Notes: generated from the letters alone by a model not told the origin. Counted from the first letter of the stretch, positions 27,809-37,017 are shown. The stretch is DNA of 64,000 bases from Methanobrevibacter sp. (GCF_017409525.1 NZ_JAFQSO010000009.1:1-64000); one strand, 5' to 3'. Translations and numbers: made by a program.

Positions 27809-27883
27809 TAGGCTAGATGGGATTCGAACCCATGACCTCCCGGTTATCAGCCGAGCGCGCTAACCAAGCTGTGCCACTAGCCT
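27809..27883 (-). tRNA. tRNA-Ile (GAU anticodon)
   Basis: Cloverleaf on the minus strand: acceptor AGGCTAG pairs with CTAGCCT, U8 present, D arm GGCAC...GC, anticodon stem-loop CTCGG-CTGATAA-CCGGG (anticodon GAT), and T arm ATGGG-TTCGAAT-CCCAT. The discriminator is A at 27809; CCA is not encoded (next bases CTT). No intron. Confidence 0.96.
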
Positions 27884-27985
27884 ATATGATTAAAGTGATA
27901 GTTAACAGTCAACACTTATACTTATATTAATTACTATATATAATCCTTTCGGTTATATATAGAATTAACTAAGATTTTTAAAAAT

Positions 27986-28270
27986 TTATCTATTAATCAT
28001 TTCGTTAATGGAGTCTGCCATCGCATGTCCTTCAACGATAATTTTTGCAGTATCAATGCCTTCAACGCTTTCTGCTCTAATTTTAGCATCGGCAGCAATA
28101 CGGGTGATACTCATACAACCCGGGTTGGTTGGTTTAAGGATAATTTCAGCTTGATCGCCTTCTACAGTAATATTTTGTACAATGCCCATTTCTACAATAC
28201 TTATGCCCATGTGAGGGTCATTAATTACAGAAACAGCGTCTTTAATATCATTTACTAAATCTTCTGACAT
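27986..28270 (-). CDS. MIP18/DUF59-family iron-sulfur cluster assembly protein
   Basis: 94-aa single-domain protein of the MIP18/SufT-PaaD group. Seen: VNDIKDAVSVINDPHMGISIVEMGIV near residues 5-30 and PTNPGCMSITRIAADA near 47, whose single cysteine is the conserved residue of the family. These proteins help deliver Fe-S clusters to targets, a heavily used process in methanogens. An AGGAGA-type ribosome binding site lies ahead of the start. Divergence of function among short DUF59 proteins means the client is unknown. Confidence 0.8.
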   Translation of the reverse strand: MSEDLVNDIKDAVSVINDPHMGISIVEMGIVQNITVEGDQAEIILKPTNPGCMSITRIAADAKIRAESVEGIDTAKIIVEGHAMADSINEMINR

Positions 28271-28342
28271 ATAGTGTCTCCTAATTTTTATTATAGTATT
28301 ACTTTTAAAGTTATGCTATATAAATAATTTGGTTTAACTAAA

Positions 28343-29251
28343 TTATTTTAATCTGTGTTTTATTTTCACACCAATACCGTTATTCAATTCTTCCATCTCA
28401 CGGCCAGTCATTATCGCTTTGCCAACGCCTACAACGGTGTCATCTCTAACGACCACTACCTCATCGTTTGGAATGATATCGTGTGAAGCTTTTTCAATTC
28501 CTGGTGCAAAAACGGTATTTGTCTGTAATTCAAAATCAATATCTACGACATTTATCCCTAAATCTTTCAGTATTTCTCCGCCTGCAAGGTTTAGTCTATA
28601 TAATCCATAATCTTTATTTAATAGGGCAAGTTGAACTCCATTGGACAATATCCTTTTGTGATACATTCCTTTGGTTTTGACATTATCAGGAATGAATTTA
28701 TCTCCATTTTCACCAAATTGATATTTGGCAATGGATTTTAGTTCGTGCAAGGTTTTTTCTCTTCTGTTAATCTTTTGATGTTTTTTGAGTTCCATTCTTA
28801 AATTGTAAAGGGAATCGGGTGAAGTGGGTCTGTCGTCAACGCAGACATTAATGAAATCATCCAAATAAGCTTCTGCAGATTGCAGATATCCTCCTGCAAG
28901 ATTGGCTACAACCTGTTTTCCTTTAGTGTATTTTTCAATTAATTTGCCGGTTTCTTCAATTTCATCTTCTGACCATACTCCGGTCGTACTTGTATCGTAA
29001 GATTGAATTGGGAAAGTATTTTCAAGTTCTCTGGGACATATTCCAAATGGGGAAGTTACAATGAGTTCCTGATATGACCTTGTCAGCTTTCTAAATTTTT
29101 GATGGGACTTTGAATTTGAATAGGGTTTTTTCATGCTGCATGGCAATAAGACGACGGTATCTCCTAAAGGTTTCATCATTTCCATTCTTTGTCTCCATCT
29201 AACCGCTTCCGGACGGTACAAAGATTCTTCACTTGAACATATTACTTGCAT
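28343..29251 (-). CDS. arcS: Archaeosine synthase catalytic core with PUA domain (ArcS-type)
   Basis: 302 aa. The ArcS signature PC-x3-KPY-x2-S-x2-H is exact (PCSMKKPYSNSKSH near residue 38). ArcS converts preQ0 at tRNA position 15 towards archaeosine. Residues about 225-302 form a PUA RNA-binding domain (LNLAGGEILKDLGINVVDID and DDTVVGVGKAIMTGREM). The N-terminal TGT-like half of full-length ArcS (roughly 580 or more residues) is absent, so this is the short form, which may pair with a separate TGT. The HD-domain gene upstream abuts it by one base: an operon with TFE is likely. Confidence 0.82.
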   Translation of the reverse strand: MQVICSSEESLYRPEAVRWRQRMEMMKPLGDTVVLLPCSMKKPYSNSKSHQKFRKLTRSYQELIVTSPFGICPRELENTFPIQSYDTSTTGVWSEDEIEETGKLIEKYTKGKQVVANLAGGYLQSAEAYLDDFINVCVDDRPTSPDSLYNLRMELKKHQKINRREKTLHELKSIAKYQFGENGDKFIPDNVKTKGMYHKRILSNGVQLALLNKDYGLYRLNLAGGEILKDLGINVVDIDFELQTNTVFAPGIEKASHDIIPNDEVVVVRDDTVVGVGKAIMTGREMEELNNGIGVKIKHRLK

Positions 29252-29252
29252 A

Positions 29253-29744
29253 TTATTCCTCGAAAACTTCTATTAGTTCATAATTAAGTTTTTTAAATCT
29301 TTTAATATTATCTTCAGGCTCATCAATTCTGCGTTTCCATTTTTCTATAACGAACTCGATGTCGACCTCTTCACTGCCGCTGACCAGATTGTCCGCATGC
29401 GCCACGATTTTTTCCTCAAGCGTTTGGGGCACATATGATTTTTCAGGAAGCCCTAGCTTTGCAGCTTCCTCAGCAGTAATTCCGGCACCGATATGTCTTT
29501 CGATAATATTTAAAACGTCATCATCATAGCCATATTCTCTTGCAATCTTAACTCCTTCAATCGCATGGGTGATGCCATGAGTTTTTGATCTTCCAATATC
29601 ATGCAAAAGAGCGCCTTTGCGGATTAAATCAGTATCTGCATTGTCAAAATTAGAAGCTATTTTCATAGCTTTTTTATAAACTGCCTTTGAATGTTCGATA
29701 ACATTTTCTGGTGTATTCTCTTTTTTAAGTAATTCCATTTCCAT
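29253..29744 (-). CDS. HD-domain phosphohydrolase family protein (TIGR00295-like)
   Basis: 163-aa HD superfamily metal-dependent phosphohydrolase. Metal ligands visible: HSKAVYKKA near residue 18, LLHDIGRSKTHGI near 47 (the HD pair), HAIEGVKIAREYG near 60 and VAHADNLV near 114. Archaeal-specific family; substrate unknown (a nucleotide or phosphodiester is typical). It lies between TFE and the ArcS core with gaps of 11 and 1 bases, so the three are presumably cotranscribed in the order tfe, HD, arcS. Confidence 0.8.
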   Translation of the reverse strand: MEMELLKKENTPENVIEHSKAVYKKAMKIASNFDNADTDLIRKGALLHDIGRSKTHGITHAIEGVKIAREYGYDDDVLNIIERHIGAGITAEEAAKLGLPEKSYVPQTLEEKIVAHADNLVSGSEEVDIEFVIEKWKRRIDEPEDNIKRFKKLNYELIEVFEE

Positions 29745-29755
29745 TTTTATCGTAT

Positions 29756-30274
29756 TTATTTGTTTTTTTCATTAAAGGAATTAAAATTACTTTCAACCAT
29801 TTTCAAATCTTCTTTAAGTTGTTTAATGTTATCGGCATTGTCTTGGAATTCCAATTCTTCCATACAAATAGGGCATAAGAATTCATAATCTGACGCTTCA
29901 TCAAAATCAAGCCTGACGTGGCCTTGCGGGCAGATGAAAAACATGTTGTTTTCTTCACGTTCCAGTTCCTCATTAAGCATTTTCAGATATTGTTCCGAAT
30001 CCTTTTTTATCCGATTGATAACTTCTTCTTTTTCAAATTTCCATGAATATGTAAACCATTGGGTTTCAGGGTCTTTGCTTCTTTTATAACTAGCCAATCC
30101 CATGTCGTAAAGTTTGTAAAGAATTTTCCTGACGATATTTAATTTGATTCCAGTTTTGTTGGCAATCTCTTCATCAGTATCCACACCATCGATTAATGCT
30201 TCAACAATAGGCAAATTACTTTCATCTTCAACAACGTTTGTCAATAATGTCTTTACTAATGGATCGTTTATCAT
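29756..30274 (-). CDS. tfe: Transcription factor E (TFIIE-alpha homologue)
   Basis: 172 aa. N-terminal winged helix (residues 1-85, with VDTDEEIANKTGIKLNIVRK), a charged coiled-coil linker and a C-terminal zinc ribbon (about 112-145). TFE stimulates promoter opening by archaeal RNA polymerase. The first zinc knuckle reads CPQGHVR instead of the usual CPxC, so one cysteine is missing and a histidine may take its place; the second is the normal CPIC. The C-terminal tail continues for about 30 residues as a coiled coil. First gene of the tfe-HD-arcS group. Confidence 0.88.
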   Translation of the reverse strand: MINDPLVKTLLTNVVEDESNLPIVEALIDGVDTDEEIANKTGIKLNIVRKILYKLYDMGLASYKRSKDPETQWFTYSWKFEKEEVINRIKKDSEQYLKMLNEELEREENNMFFICPQGHVRLDFDEASDYEFLCPICMEELEFQDNADNIKQLKEDLKMVESNFNSFNEKNK

Positions 30275-30407
30275 TGAATTTCCTCTATGATTTTTAATGG
30301 TTATATTATCATATTTTTTTCATGGAAATAATTAAAGATTAAATAAAAACTATGATAAGATATAAAAATTAATGTTAAGTTTTGTTTTTTTTATTATAAA
30401 AATATAA

Positions 30408-31265
30408 CTATATTCTTTTTCTGATAATTGCTGCTGGCGTATGGGTTATGGAATCCAGTGCTTCTACAGTAACCTCATCCATCTCAGTTCCAAGAACGGC
30501 TTTGACGCTATGGATTGTTTTCATCTCTGTTGAAAGTGATTTCTGATAATCTTCAGCAATATTGGCCATTTTTAAGGCGGTTTCAACATCCATTTTTTCA
30601 CTGCATCCCAGTGGTGTTGATCCCATATTTTCGGACAATTGTCCCTTGAAATATCCAAAAAATCCATTGTCCGCATCGATTCCGTCAATGGCTATGGGAA
30701 GGCCTGTGAAATATTTGCCGTTTTTCATATAGGTCGCATCAGTATCGATAATCATCACGCAGACGTCCTTTCCGATTTCTTCCTTAATCTCCTTTGCAAC
30801 TTTTTCAGGATTTTCCGGAAGTAGGGATACAAATGTTCCTGGAGCATTACTTAAATCTATTCCTGCTTCTGAAGCCGGTTTCAGTGCATGTTTCAATCCA
30901 TATAATTGAAGAACAACCTCTTTATGCGCTTTTGTTTCTTCGGGCAATTTTCTCAGGTTTCTTATGGTCCTTTCCTTTATTCCAAGAAGAGGTCCTAAAA
31001 CATATCCCCAAAGGTATTTGCTCCACACGGTAGTTAAGAATTTAGCTGTCAGTGATGGTGTGTATTGGGACTCGTCGACTAATCTATTTTGTGAAACGGA
31101 AATTGGGGTTTCTGCAATCACCAAATAATCCTTGTCTTCCATTAATATTTTTGCGGGTTCTATGATCGAACTTAAATCTTCATTGGGCTTGATGTAGCCG
31201 GTTTCAATTGGAATTACGATATAATCTCCGTTAATCACATGTTTTATATTTTCTAAATCTCTCAT
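30408..31265 (-). CDS. CofE-like coenzyme F420-0:L-glutamate ligase family protein
   Basis: 285 aa, similar to the F420-0 gamma-glutamyl ligase family (COG1478), which adds glutamates to the F420 tail. Seen: DYIVIPIETGYIKPNEDL near residue 14 (start of the first ligase strand), CVMIIDTDATYMKNG near 168 (the conserved DTD/metal region) and PIAIDGIDADNGFFGYFKGQ near 192. It is longer than characterised CofE (about 250 aa), and methanogens usually encode more than one family member, so it could act on another gamma-glutamylated cofactor. It is divergent from the pyruvate-kinase-domain gene. Confidence 0.68.
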   Translation of the reverse strand: MRDLENIKHVINGDYIVIPIETGYIKPNEDLSSIIEPAKILMEDKDYLVIAETPISVSQNRLVDESQYTPSLTAKFLTTVWSKYLWGYVLGPLLGIKERTIRNLRKLPEETKAHKEVVLQLYGLKHALKPASEAGIDLSNAPGTFVSLLPENPEKVAKEIKEEIGKDVCVMIIDTDATYMKNGKYFTGLPIAIDGIDADNGFFGYFKGQLSENMGSTPLGCSEKMDVETALKMANIAEDYQKSLSTEMKTIHSVKAVLGTEMDEVTVEALDSITHTPAAIIRKRI

Positions 31266-31347
31266 AAAAATCTTTAATTAAAATCAATTTATATAATTAT
31301 TTAATATACTAAAGTTTATAATAATTATTATTGAAGGTAGTGTAACT

Positions 31348-31920
31348 ATGGCAAGAAAATTTATAACCTATTTTGATACACAAGGCAATGATTATACAGA
31401 TGAATTGATTTTGGCTGTTAAAGATAAGCTGGATGTTTGTGAAGGCATTAAATATATCTTAATTGCATCTGCATCAGGTGAATCCGCATTAAAATTGAAA
31501 AAAGCCATTGATAAGGATGTAACCATCATTAATGTTTCCCATAATGTTGGTTTTAGTGGAGACAACGAATCAGATATTTCACCTGAAATGATTGAAAAAT
31601 TGGAAGGGGTCGGCATTAAAACATTCCAGGGACTTCATGCATTTAGCGGTGCGGCAAGAGGCGTGACAAACAAATATGGAGGATATTCTCCATTGGATGT
31701 CGTTGCAGATACACTTAGAATGTTCTCCCATGGTGTAAAAGTGGCCGCTGAAATATCAATCATGGCTGCCGATGCAGGTTTGGTTCCTGTTGGTGAGGAA
31801 ATTATCGCTATCGGCGGCAGGGCTCATGGTGTTGACACCGCAGTCATTTTAACTCCAGTCAATTCAAAGAATCTATTCAATATGAAATTCCATGAGATTA
31901 TTGCAATGCCGAGAGATTAA
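31348..31920 (+). CDS. Stand-alone pyruvate kinase C-terminal-like domain protein
   Basis: 190 aa, resembling only the C-terminal (alpha/beta) domain of pyruvate kinase, without the catalytic barrel. Seen: ILIASASGESALKLKKA near residue 38, followed by a Rossmann-like core and VPVGEEIIAIGGRAHGVDTAVILTP near 150. In pyruvate kinase this domain binds allosteric effectors; the free-standing archaeal family is uncharacterised, and a regulatory ligand-binding role is a guess. It stands just upstream of ftsZ, separated by 119 bp with its own TATA-like region, so cotranscription is possible but not needed. Confidence 0.7.
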   Translation: MARKFITYFDTQGNDYTDELILAVKDKLDVCEGIKYILIASASGESALKLKKAIDKDVTIINVSHNVGFSGDNESDISPEMIEKLEGVGIKTFQGLHAFSGAARGVTNKYGGYSPLDVVADTLRMFSHGVKVAAEISIMAADAGLVPVGEEIIAIGGRAHGVDTAVILTPVNSKNLFNMKFHEIIAMPRD

Positions 31921-32039
31921 TTTATTTTTTTAATTTTGGCATTTGTTCCAAAATACTTAAAAAGTAGGTGCATTTAAATATTAGTTAAGATAGAAATATT
32001 TAACAATTATTTTAATAGCAGAGTATGTGGGGTTAATTT

Positions 32040-33176
32040 GTGAAATTTATAGATGATGCAATCAAAGAATCTGAACAAAGAATGGAAGAGAAAACACCGA
32101 CTGCAATCTCTTCAGATATAGATGAAGAGCTTATTACTATAATGGACGGTGTAAAAACTAAAATTTTCGTTGTTGGTGCTGGAGGAGCAGGAAACAACAC
32201 TATTTCAAGATTAAACGAAATGGGTATCGAAGGAGCAACTACAATTGCAGTAAATACTGATGCTCAAGATTTATTTTATAGTCAATCTAGCAAAAAAATT
32301 CTTTTAGGTAGACAAACTTCCAGAGGATTAGGTGCAGGCGGAGAACCGGCTGTTGGTGAAGAATGCGCTGAAGAAAGTGAAGATGAAATCAGAGAAGAAT
32401 TGGATGGCGCTGACATGGTATTCGTTACATGTGGTCTTGGTGGAGGAACTGGTACTGGTTCTGCCCCAATAATTGCCAAATTAGCTAAAAAATTAGGAGC
32501 GCTCACTGTTGCTGTTGCTACTATGCCGTTTTCTGCTGAAGGAATTAAAAGAAGAGATAATGCAGATCAAGGTTTAGAAAAACTCCAAGAATCTGCTGAT
32601 ACTGTTATTATTATTCCTAATGATAAATTATTGGAAGTTGCACCAAATTTACCTTTAAACAAAGCATTTATGGTTTCTGACGAAATATTGGGAAGAGCCG
32701 TTAAAGGAATCACAGAACTAATCACTAAAAAAGGTCTTGTAAGTTTGGACTTTGCTGATATTAGAAGCATCATGAGTGGTTCTGGAATGGCTATGATTGG
32801 TATGGGAGAATCAGATTCTGGAGACAGAGCTTTAGAATCTGTACATGAAGCATTAAGCAGCCCATTACTGGACATCGATATTTCAAACGCTACCGGTGCT
32901 TTAGTAAACATATCTGGTAGTTCAGATTTAACATTACATGAAGCTGAAAAAATCGTTCAAGTTGTTGCAGATAAGTTGGATCCTGAAGCTAACATTATTT
33001 GGGGTACTCAAATTGATGAAAGTCTTCAAAACATGGTTCGTACTACTGTGGTTGTTTCAGGCATTAAATCTAATTACGACTCTGATATTGAACCTGAAAT
33101 CGAATATGCTGAAGAGGTTTCAGAATCAGAACCTGCTAATGATCAACTAGATGATTTTATTGATGGAATTTTCTAA
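32040..33176 (+). CDS. ftsZ: Cell division protein FtsZ
   Basis: 378-aa tubulin-like GTPase that forms the division ring. Seen: nucleotide loop [15 protein letters not shown] near residue 44, tubulin signature [12 protein letters not shown] near 135, T7 loop region around [14 protein letters not shown] near 235, and an acidic C-terminal tail (DDFIDGIF) of the type that binds SepF-like anchors. GTG start at 32040, preceded by GTGGGGTTAAT. Followed by secE and spt5, a conserved archaeal gene order. Confidence 0.95.
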   Translation: MKFIDDAIKESEQRMEEKTPTAISSDIDEELITIMDGVKTKIFVVGAGGAGNNTISRLNEMGIEGATTIAVNTDAQDLFYSQSSKKILLGRQTSRGLGAGGEPAVGEECAEESEDEIREELDGADMVFVTCGLGGGTGTGSAPIIAKLAKKLGALTVAVATMPFSAEGIKRRDNADQGLEKLQESADTVIIIPNDKLLEVAPNLPLNKAFMVSDEILGRAVKGITELITKKGLVSLDFADIRSIMSGSGMAMIGMGESDSGDRALESVHEALSSPLLDIDISNATGALVNISGSSDLTLHEAEKIVQVVADKLDPEANIIWGTQIDESLQNMVRTTVVVSGIKSNYDSDIEPEIEYAEEVSESEPANDQLDDFIDGIF

Positions 33177-33311
33177 TTCCATTAACTTATTTTTTTTAAA
33201 AAATGCAAACATTTATTAATGTTTAAATTAAAAATTATTTTATTACTATTATTTTATTATAATTCATAAAATTATGATTTTTTCATAGTTTTTTTATTTT
33301 GGGTATTTAAA

Positions 33312-33491
33312 ATGAATGTACAAGAAAGTTTTAATAAATTTATAAAAGACAGTAAAAGAGTATTGAAAGTATCAAGAAAACCTGATTTACAGGAATATAA
33401 GGAACTCGCTAAAGTAGTTTCTATTGGTGTTTTAATCGTAGGAGCTATTGGTTTTGTCATTGTTCTGGCAGGTTCATTAATTGGTTTGTAA
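33312..33491 (+). CDS. secE: Preprotein translocase subunit SecE/Sec61-gamma
   Basis: 59-aa tail-anchored membrane protein of the SecYEG translocon. Amphipathic N-terminal helix (NVQESFNKFIKDSKRVLKVS) with the family motif RKPDLQEYKELAKV near residue 25, then one hydrophobic transmembrane segment (about 38-59). Position between ftsZ and spt5 is the conserved archaeal arrangement and confirms the call. Starts at ATG 33312; no strong ribosome binding site is visible. Confidence 0.93.
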   Translation: MNVQESFNKFIKDSKRVLKVSRKPDLQEYKELAKVVSIGVLIVGAIGFVIVLAGSLIGL

Positions 33492-33890
33492 AACCATTCA
33501 TTTTTCAATCCCAACTTTTATAATAAAATTTTGTAATTGATTTATTTTATTTCAAAAAAATAGTTTTTTTGAAAAGTTTTATATACTACTATTTATATAA
33601 ATATTGATATTATAGAAATCTGATTTTCAAGAGTTTTAATTTTCTTGAATAATTATGGCTTTTATAATAACTTTTAACTTAATGTATGAATTTATCTTTT
33701 TGGATTAAAAAAACTAAGACTTTATTAAGTTTTATATGTTAATTAATCGAATAGATGATAATTTTTGAACCTATTGAAGGTAGGGGATAGCTTAGTAAAT
33801 TTTCACATATGATGTGAATTACCTAAGAATCCACAAAATCTTTGTGGAACTTCATTAACTTAGTCAAATATTAAAATAGGTGAATTTTTC
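33492..33890 (+). promoter_or_regulatory. secE-spt5 gap with two promoters and a structured leader
   Basis: 399 bp without a protein gene. Two TATA elements share the string AAGTTTTATAT: one at about 33574-33585 with a purine-rich BRE-like GAAAAG, another at 33727-33737. The second would start RNA near 33,758, giving a leader of about 130 nt. That leader folds: a stem CTTAG/CTAAG (33791-33795, 33823-33827) encloses TTCACAT-atg-ATGTGAA (33802-33818), followed by TCCACAAA-atc-TTTGTGGA (33830-33848). A weaker hairpin TTCAAG/CTTGAA (33626-33649) follows the first promoter. The hairpins suggest a regulated leader for the spt5/ribosomal operon. Confidence 0.5.
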
Positions 33891-34361
33891 ATGGAAGAAT
33901 CTAATAGTTCCATATATGCTCTTAAGACCTCTGCAGGTCAAGAAAGGAATGTGGCCAGACTCTTAGCTCGTAAAGCTAAAACAATCGATGGCGTAGGCAT
34001 TTCATCAATTCTTGTTCCAGAATCTTTAAAAGGGTATATTTTAGTTGAATCTTCAACAAAAATAGATCTAAGAAATCCCGATTTAAAAGTACAACATTTA
34101 AGAGGGGTAGTTGAAGGTAGTGTAGGCATTACTTTCGAAGAAGCAAAAAGATTCTTAAAACCGGAACCAATCATTTCCTCTATACAAAAAGGAAGTATTG
34201 TTGAGCTTATTTCTGGACCGTTCAAAGGTGAAAGGGCGAAAGTGGTTCGTATTGATGAATCACGTGAAGAAGTCGTCCTTGAGTTAATAGAAGCAGCAGT
34301 ACCTATTCCGGTTACTGTTAAAGCTGATCAAATTAGAATAATTCAAAAGGAGGCTGACTGA
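33891..34361 (+). CDS. spt5: Transcription elongation factor Spt5
   Basis: 156-aa NusG/Spt5 homologue that, with Spt4, clamps RNA polymerase for processivity. NGN domain (residues 1-90, with [21 protein letters not shown]) and a C-terminal KOW domain (about 98-150, with [14 protein letters not shown]-like sequence, here [19 protein letters not shown]). Start ATG 33891 after AGGTGAATTTTTC. Its stop overlaps the L11 start by one base, so it heads the L11-L1-L10-L12 operon. A structured leader lies just upstream. Confidence 0.95.
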   Translation: MEESNSSIYALKTSAGQERNVARLLARKAKTIDGVGISSILVPESLKGYILVESSTKIDLRNPDLKVQHLRGVVEGSVGITFEEAKRFLKPEPIISSIQKGSIVELISGPFKGERAKVVRIDESREEVVLELIEAAVPIPVTVKADQIRIIQKEAD

Positions 34362-34843
34362 TGGCTAAAGATACAGTCGAAGTTCTTATCGAAGGTGGAA
34401 GCGCTACTCCGGGACCTCCATTAGGCCCAGCTTTAGGACCTTTCGGTATTAACATGATGCAAGTAGTTGATGAGATCAATCAAAAAACTGCTGACTTTGC
34501 AGGAATGAAAGTGCCTGTTAAAGTTTCAATTGACAGAGATACCAAAGACTTTGAAATCGAAATCGGTACTCCACCAACTACAGCACTCATTAAAGAAGAA
34601 TTAGGCATCGAAAAAGGTTCTCATGAACCAGGTTTGGACATCGTTAACGATTTACCAATTGAAACTGCTTTAAAAATCGCTAGAATGAAATTCGATTCAT
34701 TACTCGCAAATGATTACAAAGCAGGAGTAAAAGAAGTTATGGGAACTTGTGTAAGTATGGGATTATCTGTTGATGGTAAAGACCCAAGAGAAGCACAAAA
34801 AGCAGTCGATGCTGGAGAATATGATGATATCTTAGTAGAATAG
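34361..34843 (+). CDS. rpl11: 50S ribosomal protein L11
   Basis: 160-aa L11 (uL11) of the GTPase-associated centre. N-terminal signature [20 protein letters not shown] near residue 10 and C-terminal rRNA-binding domain ending [18 protein letters not shown]-like sequence (here [20 protein letters not shown]). GGAGGCTGACTG provides a strong ribosome binding site inside the spt5 end. A 176-bp gap before L1 is the only sizeable break in this operon. Confidence 0.96.
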   Translation: MAKDTVEVLIEGGSATPGPPLGPALGPFGINMMQVVDEINQKTADFAGMKVPVKVSIDRDTKDFEIEIGTPPTTALIKEELGIEKGSHEPGLDIVNDLPIETALKIARMKFDSLLANDYKAGVKEVMGTCVSMGLSVDGKDPREAQKAVDAGEYDDILVE

Positions 34844-35019
34844 ATATTGTTTGTTAAAATTAAATTTAAGTTAATAAATACAGTGTATATGACGTTATAA
34901 TTACGGTTATAATTGATATACTGTTTTTAATTCATGCAATCGTTTAAGAATTTTTTTCTTGTAATCGATACTCATGAAACCAAAATAATCCAATGAACAT
35001 ATGTTCATGGGGGATGAAT
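34844..35019 (+). promoter_or_regulatory. L11-L1 gap with 16-bp palindrome at the L1 ribosome binding site
   Basis: 176 bp. ATGAACATATGTTCAT (34993-35008) is a perfect palindrome directly before the GGGGGATG ribosome binding site of L1; as RNA it can hide that site. Upstream, GTTATAATT occurs twice three bases apart (about 34894-34914), flanked by an imperfect inverted pair CAGTGTATAT / ATATACTG. L1 in archaea autoregulates its mRNA, so this is a natural place to look for its target, but the resemblance to the rRNA L1 site was not established. Confidence 0.45.
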
Positions 35020-35658
35020 ATGACACAAGATGTAATTAACGCGGTGAAGGAGGCAAAAGAACAATCTAAGCCGAGAAACTTCACTGAGTCCGTAGATATT
35101 ATTATTAATATCCGTGACTTAGATGTCAGAAAGCCAGAAAATAGGTTTAATGAGGAAGTTACTCTTCCTAACGGCCGTGGCAAACCGATTAAAATCGGTG
35201 TCATTGCTGACGGGGAACTCATTGTTCAAGCTAAAGATGCTGGTCTTGACACTGTAATTAATAAAGGAGATTTGGAAGCGTTCGGAAAAGACAGAAAAGC
35301 AGCCAAAAAAATGGCGAACTCTGTTGATTTCCTAGTAGCTCAAGCTGATATGATGCCACTCGTCGGTAGATTCCTAGGTCCAGTTTTAGGTCCTCGTGGA
35401 AAAATGCCAAAACCAGTGCCTGCAAGTATCAAATTGGATCCTCTTTTAGAAAGATTACAAAGTACTGTCAAAGTTGGTGTAAAACAGCAACCAAGTATTC
35501 AAATTGTTGTTGGAAGCCAAGACATGTCAGACGAGGAAATAGCTGAAAATGTGGAAACTGTTCTTACAGTCTTAGACCGCAATTTAGAAAAAGGAAGAAG
35601 TCAAATAAAGTCCATGTTTATTAAAACAACTATGGGACCAGTAGTGAGGGTGATCTAA
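35020..35658 (+). CDS. rpl1: 50S ribosomal protein L1
   Basis: uL1, stalk-base protein. The family N-terminus [16 protein letters not shown] starts at 35020 and is preceded by GGGGGATG; in-frame ATGs at 34993 and 35014 would overlap that ribosome binding site and are less likely. Seen: [20 protein letters not shown] near residue 35 and the L1 signature [12 protein letters not shown] near 125. About 212 aa. Archaeal L1 also represses its own operon by binding mRNA. The stop overlaps the L10 start by one base. Confidence 0.95.
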   Translation: MTQDVINAVKEAKEQSKPRNFTESVDIIINIRDLDVRKPENRFNEEVTLPNGRGKPIKIGVIADGELIVQAKDAGLDTVINKGDLEAFGKDRKAAKKMANSVDFLVAQADMMPLVGRFLGPVLGPRGKMPKPVPASIKLDPLLERLQSTVKVGVKQQPSIQIVVGSQDMSDEEIAENVETVLTVLDRNLEKGRSQIKSMFIKTTMGPVVRVI

Positions 35659-36659
35659 TGGCTCATGTTGCTGAATGGAAAAAGGAAGAAGTTAAAGAGC
35701 TTAAAGACATTATCGATGCTTATGATGTTATAGGTCTTGTTGACTTAGAAAACATTCCTGCAAAACAGCTCCAAGAAATGAGAAAATCTCTAAAAGGCAA
35801 TGCTGTTATCAGAATGTCTAAAATTAATCTTATTAATTTAGCTCTTGAAGATTGTAATGCTGAAAAAACCAACATTGTTGATTTATCAGAACATATGGAA
35901 GGTCAAATTGCAATTGTTGCAACCGAGATGAATCCTTTCAAATTGTACAAAATATTAGAAGACAGCAAAACATCTGCTCCTGCAAAACCAGGAACAATTG
36001 CTCCTGATGATATTGTTGTGCCTGAAGGGGACACCGGATTTGAACCAGGTCCATTTTTAGGAGAATTACAACAAGTTGGAATTCCTGCAAAAATTGATAA
36101 AGGTAAAATTTGCGTTCAAAAAGAAACTGTCGTTGTCGAAGCAGGCGAAGAAGTTTCTAAACAAGTTGCAGCTACTTTATCAAGATTGGACATTAATCCG
36201 ATGGAAGTAGGAATAGACTTAAAAGCAGTATACGAAGAAGGATCAGTTTATACTTCCGATGTACTTGCAATCGATGAAGAACAAACATTAGCTGACGTAC
36301 AAAATGCATTCAGAAGCGCATTCAACTTATCTGTAAACGCAGCTATACCTACTGATGAAACTATTTCCACTATTATTACTCTCGCATACACCAGAGCTAT
36401 CAATGTTGGTGTAGAAGGAGCAATTATGACTTCAGAAACTTCAGAACCAATTATCGGCTTAGCACAAGCTAAAATGTTAGCTTTAGCATCCGAAGTTGCT
36501 GACGCACCTGGTGCTATTGATGACGAATTGGCTGACAAACTTGCTAATGTTGCTGTAGCAGCTGCTCCAGCAGTCGAGGAAGAAGTCATTGAAGAAGAGG
36601 AAGAAGAAGAAAGTAGTGAAGAAGAAGCAGCAGCTGGGTTAGGAGCTCTCTTCGGTTAA
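35658..36659 (+). CDS. rpl10: 50S ribosomal protein L10 (P0)
   Basis: 333-aa uL10/P0, the base of the ribosomal stalk. N-terminal rRNA-binding domain with the [15 protein letters not shown]-like segment ([20 protein letters not shown]), an archaeal insertion domain, L12-binding helices around 230-290, and a glutamate-rich hinge ([20 protein letters not shown]) ending GALFG, the same tail found on L12 next door. That shared tail binds translational GTPases. Overlaps the L1 stop. Confidence 0.95.
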   Translation: MAHVAEWKKEEVKELKDIIDAYDVIGLVDLENIPAKQLQEMRKSLKGNAVIRMSKINLINLALEDCNAEKTNIVDLSEHMEGQIAIVATEMNPFKLYKILEDSKTSAPAKPGTIAPDDIVVPEGDTGFEPGPFLGELQQVGIPAKIDKGKICVQKETVVVEAGEEVSKQVAATLSRLDINPMEVGIDLKAVYEEGSVYTSDVLAIDEEQTLADVQNAFRSAFNLSVNAAIPTDETISTIITLAYTRAINVGVEGAIMTSETSEPIIGLAQAKMLALASEVADAPGAIDDELADKLANVAVAAAPAVEEEVIEEEEEEESSEEEAAAGLGALFG

Positions 36660-36711
36660 AATTAAAATTATTTATTAAAAACTAACACTTTAAAAAATTA
36701 ATGGTGATAAC

Positions 36712-37017
36712 ATGGAATATATATATGCGGCAATGATTTTGCACAGTGCAGAAAAAGATATTAACGAAGAAAATGTTAAAAGTATTATTGAAGCAGCAGG
36801 AATTGAAGCTGATGATGCTAGAATCAAAGCTTTAATCGCAGCTTTAGAAGATGTTGACATCGACGAAGCTATGGAAACTACTGCTATGGCAGCAGCAGCA
36901 CCTGCAGCTGCACCTGCAGCTGAAGAAGCTGTTGAAGAAGAAGAGGAAGAAGAAGAGGACGAGGCAGAAGCTTCTGAAGAAGAAGCAGCAGCCGGTTTAG
37001 GCGCTCTCTTCGGATAG
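36712..37017 (+). CDS. rpl12: 50S ribosomal protein L12 (P1)
   Basis: 101-aa archaeal P1/L12, present in multiple copies on the stalk. N-terminal dimerisation helices ([34 protein letters not shown]), an Ala-rich hinge and an acidic tail ending [12 protein letters not shown], the same as L10. Begins after GGTGATAAC. It is followed by a T-rich stretch (several runs of seven or more Ts from 37037 to 37061) that should terminate the operon. Confidence 0.96.
   Translation: MEYIYAAMILHSAEKDINEENVKSIIEAAGIEADDARIKALIAALEDVDIDEAMETTAMAAAAPAAAPAAEEAVEEEEEEEEDEAEASEEEAAAGLGALFG

Noticed and set aside
33777-33850. C/D-box RNA or tRNA in the spt5 leader
   Set aside because: The ATGATGTG string is C-box-like, but no D box (CTGA) is placed to match and no cloverleaf forms.
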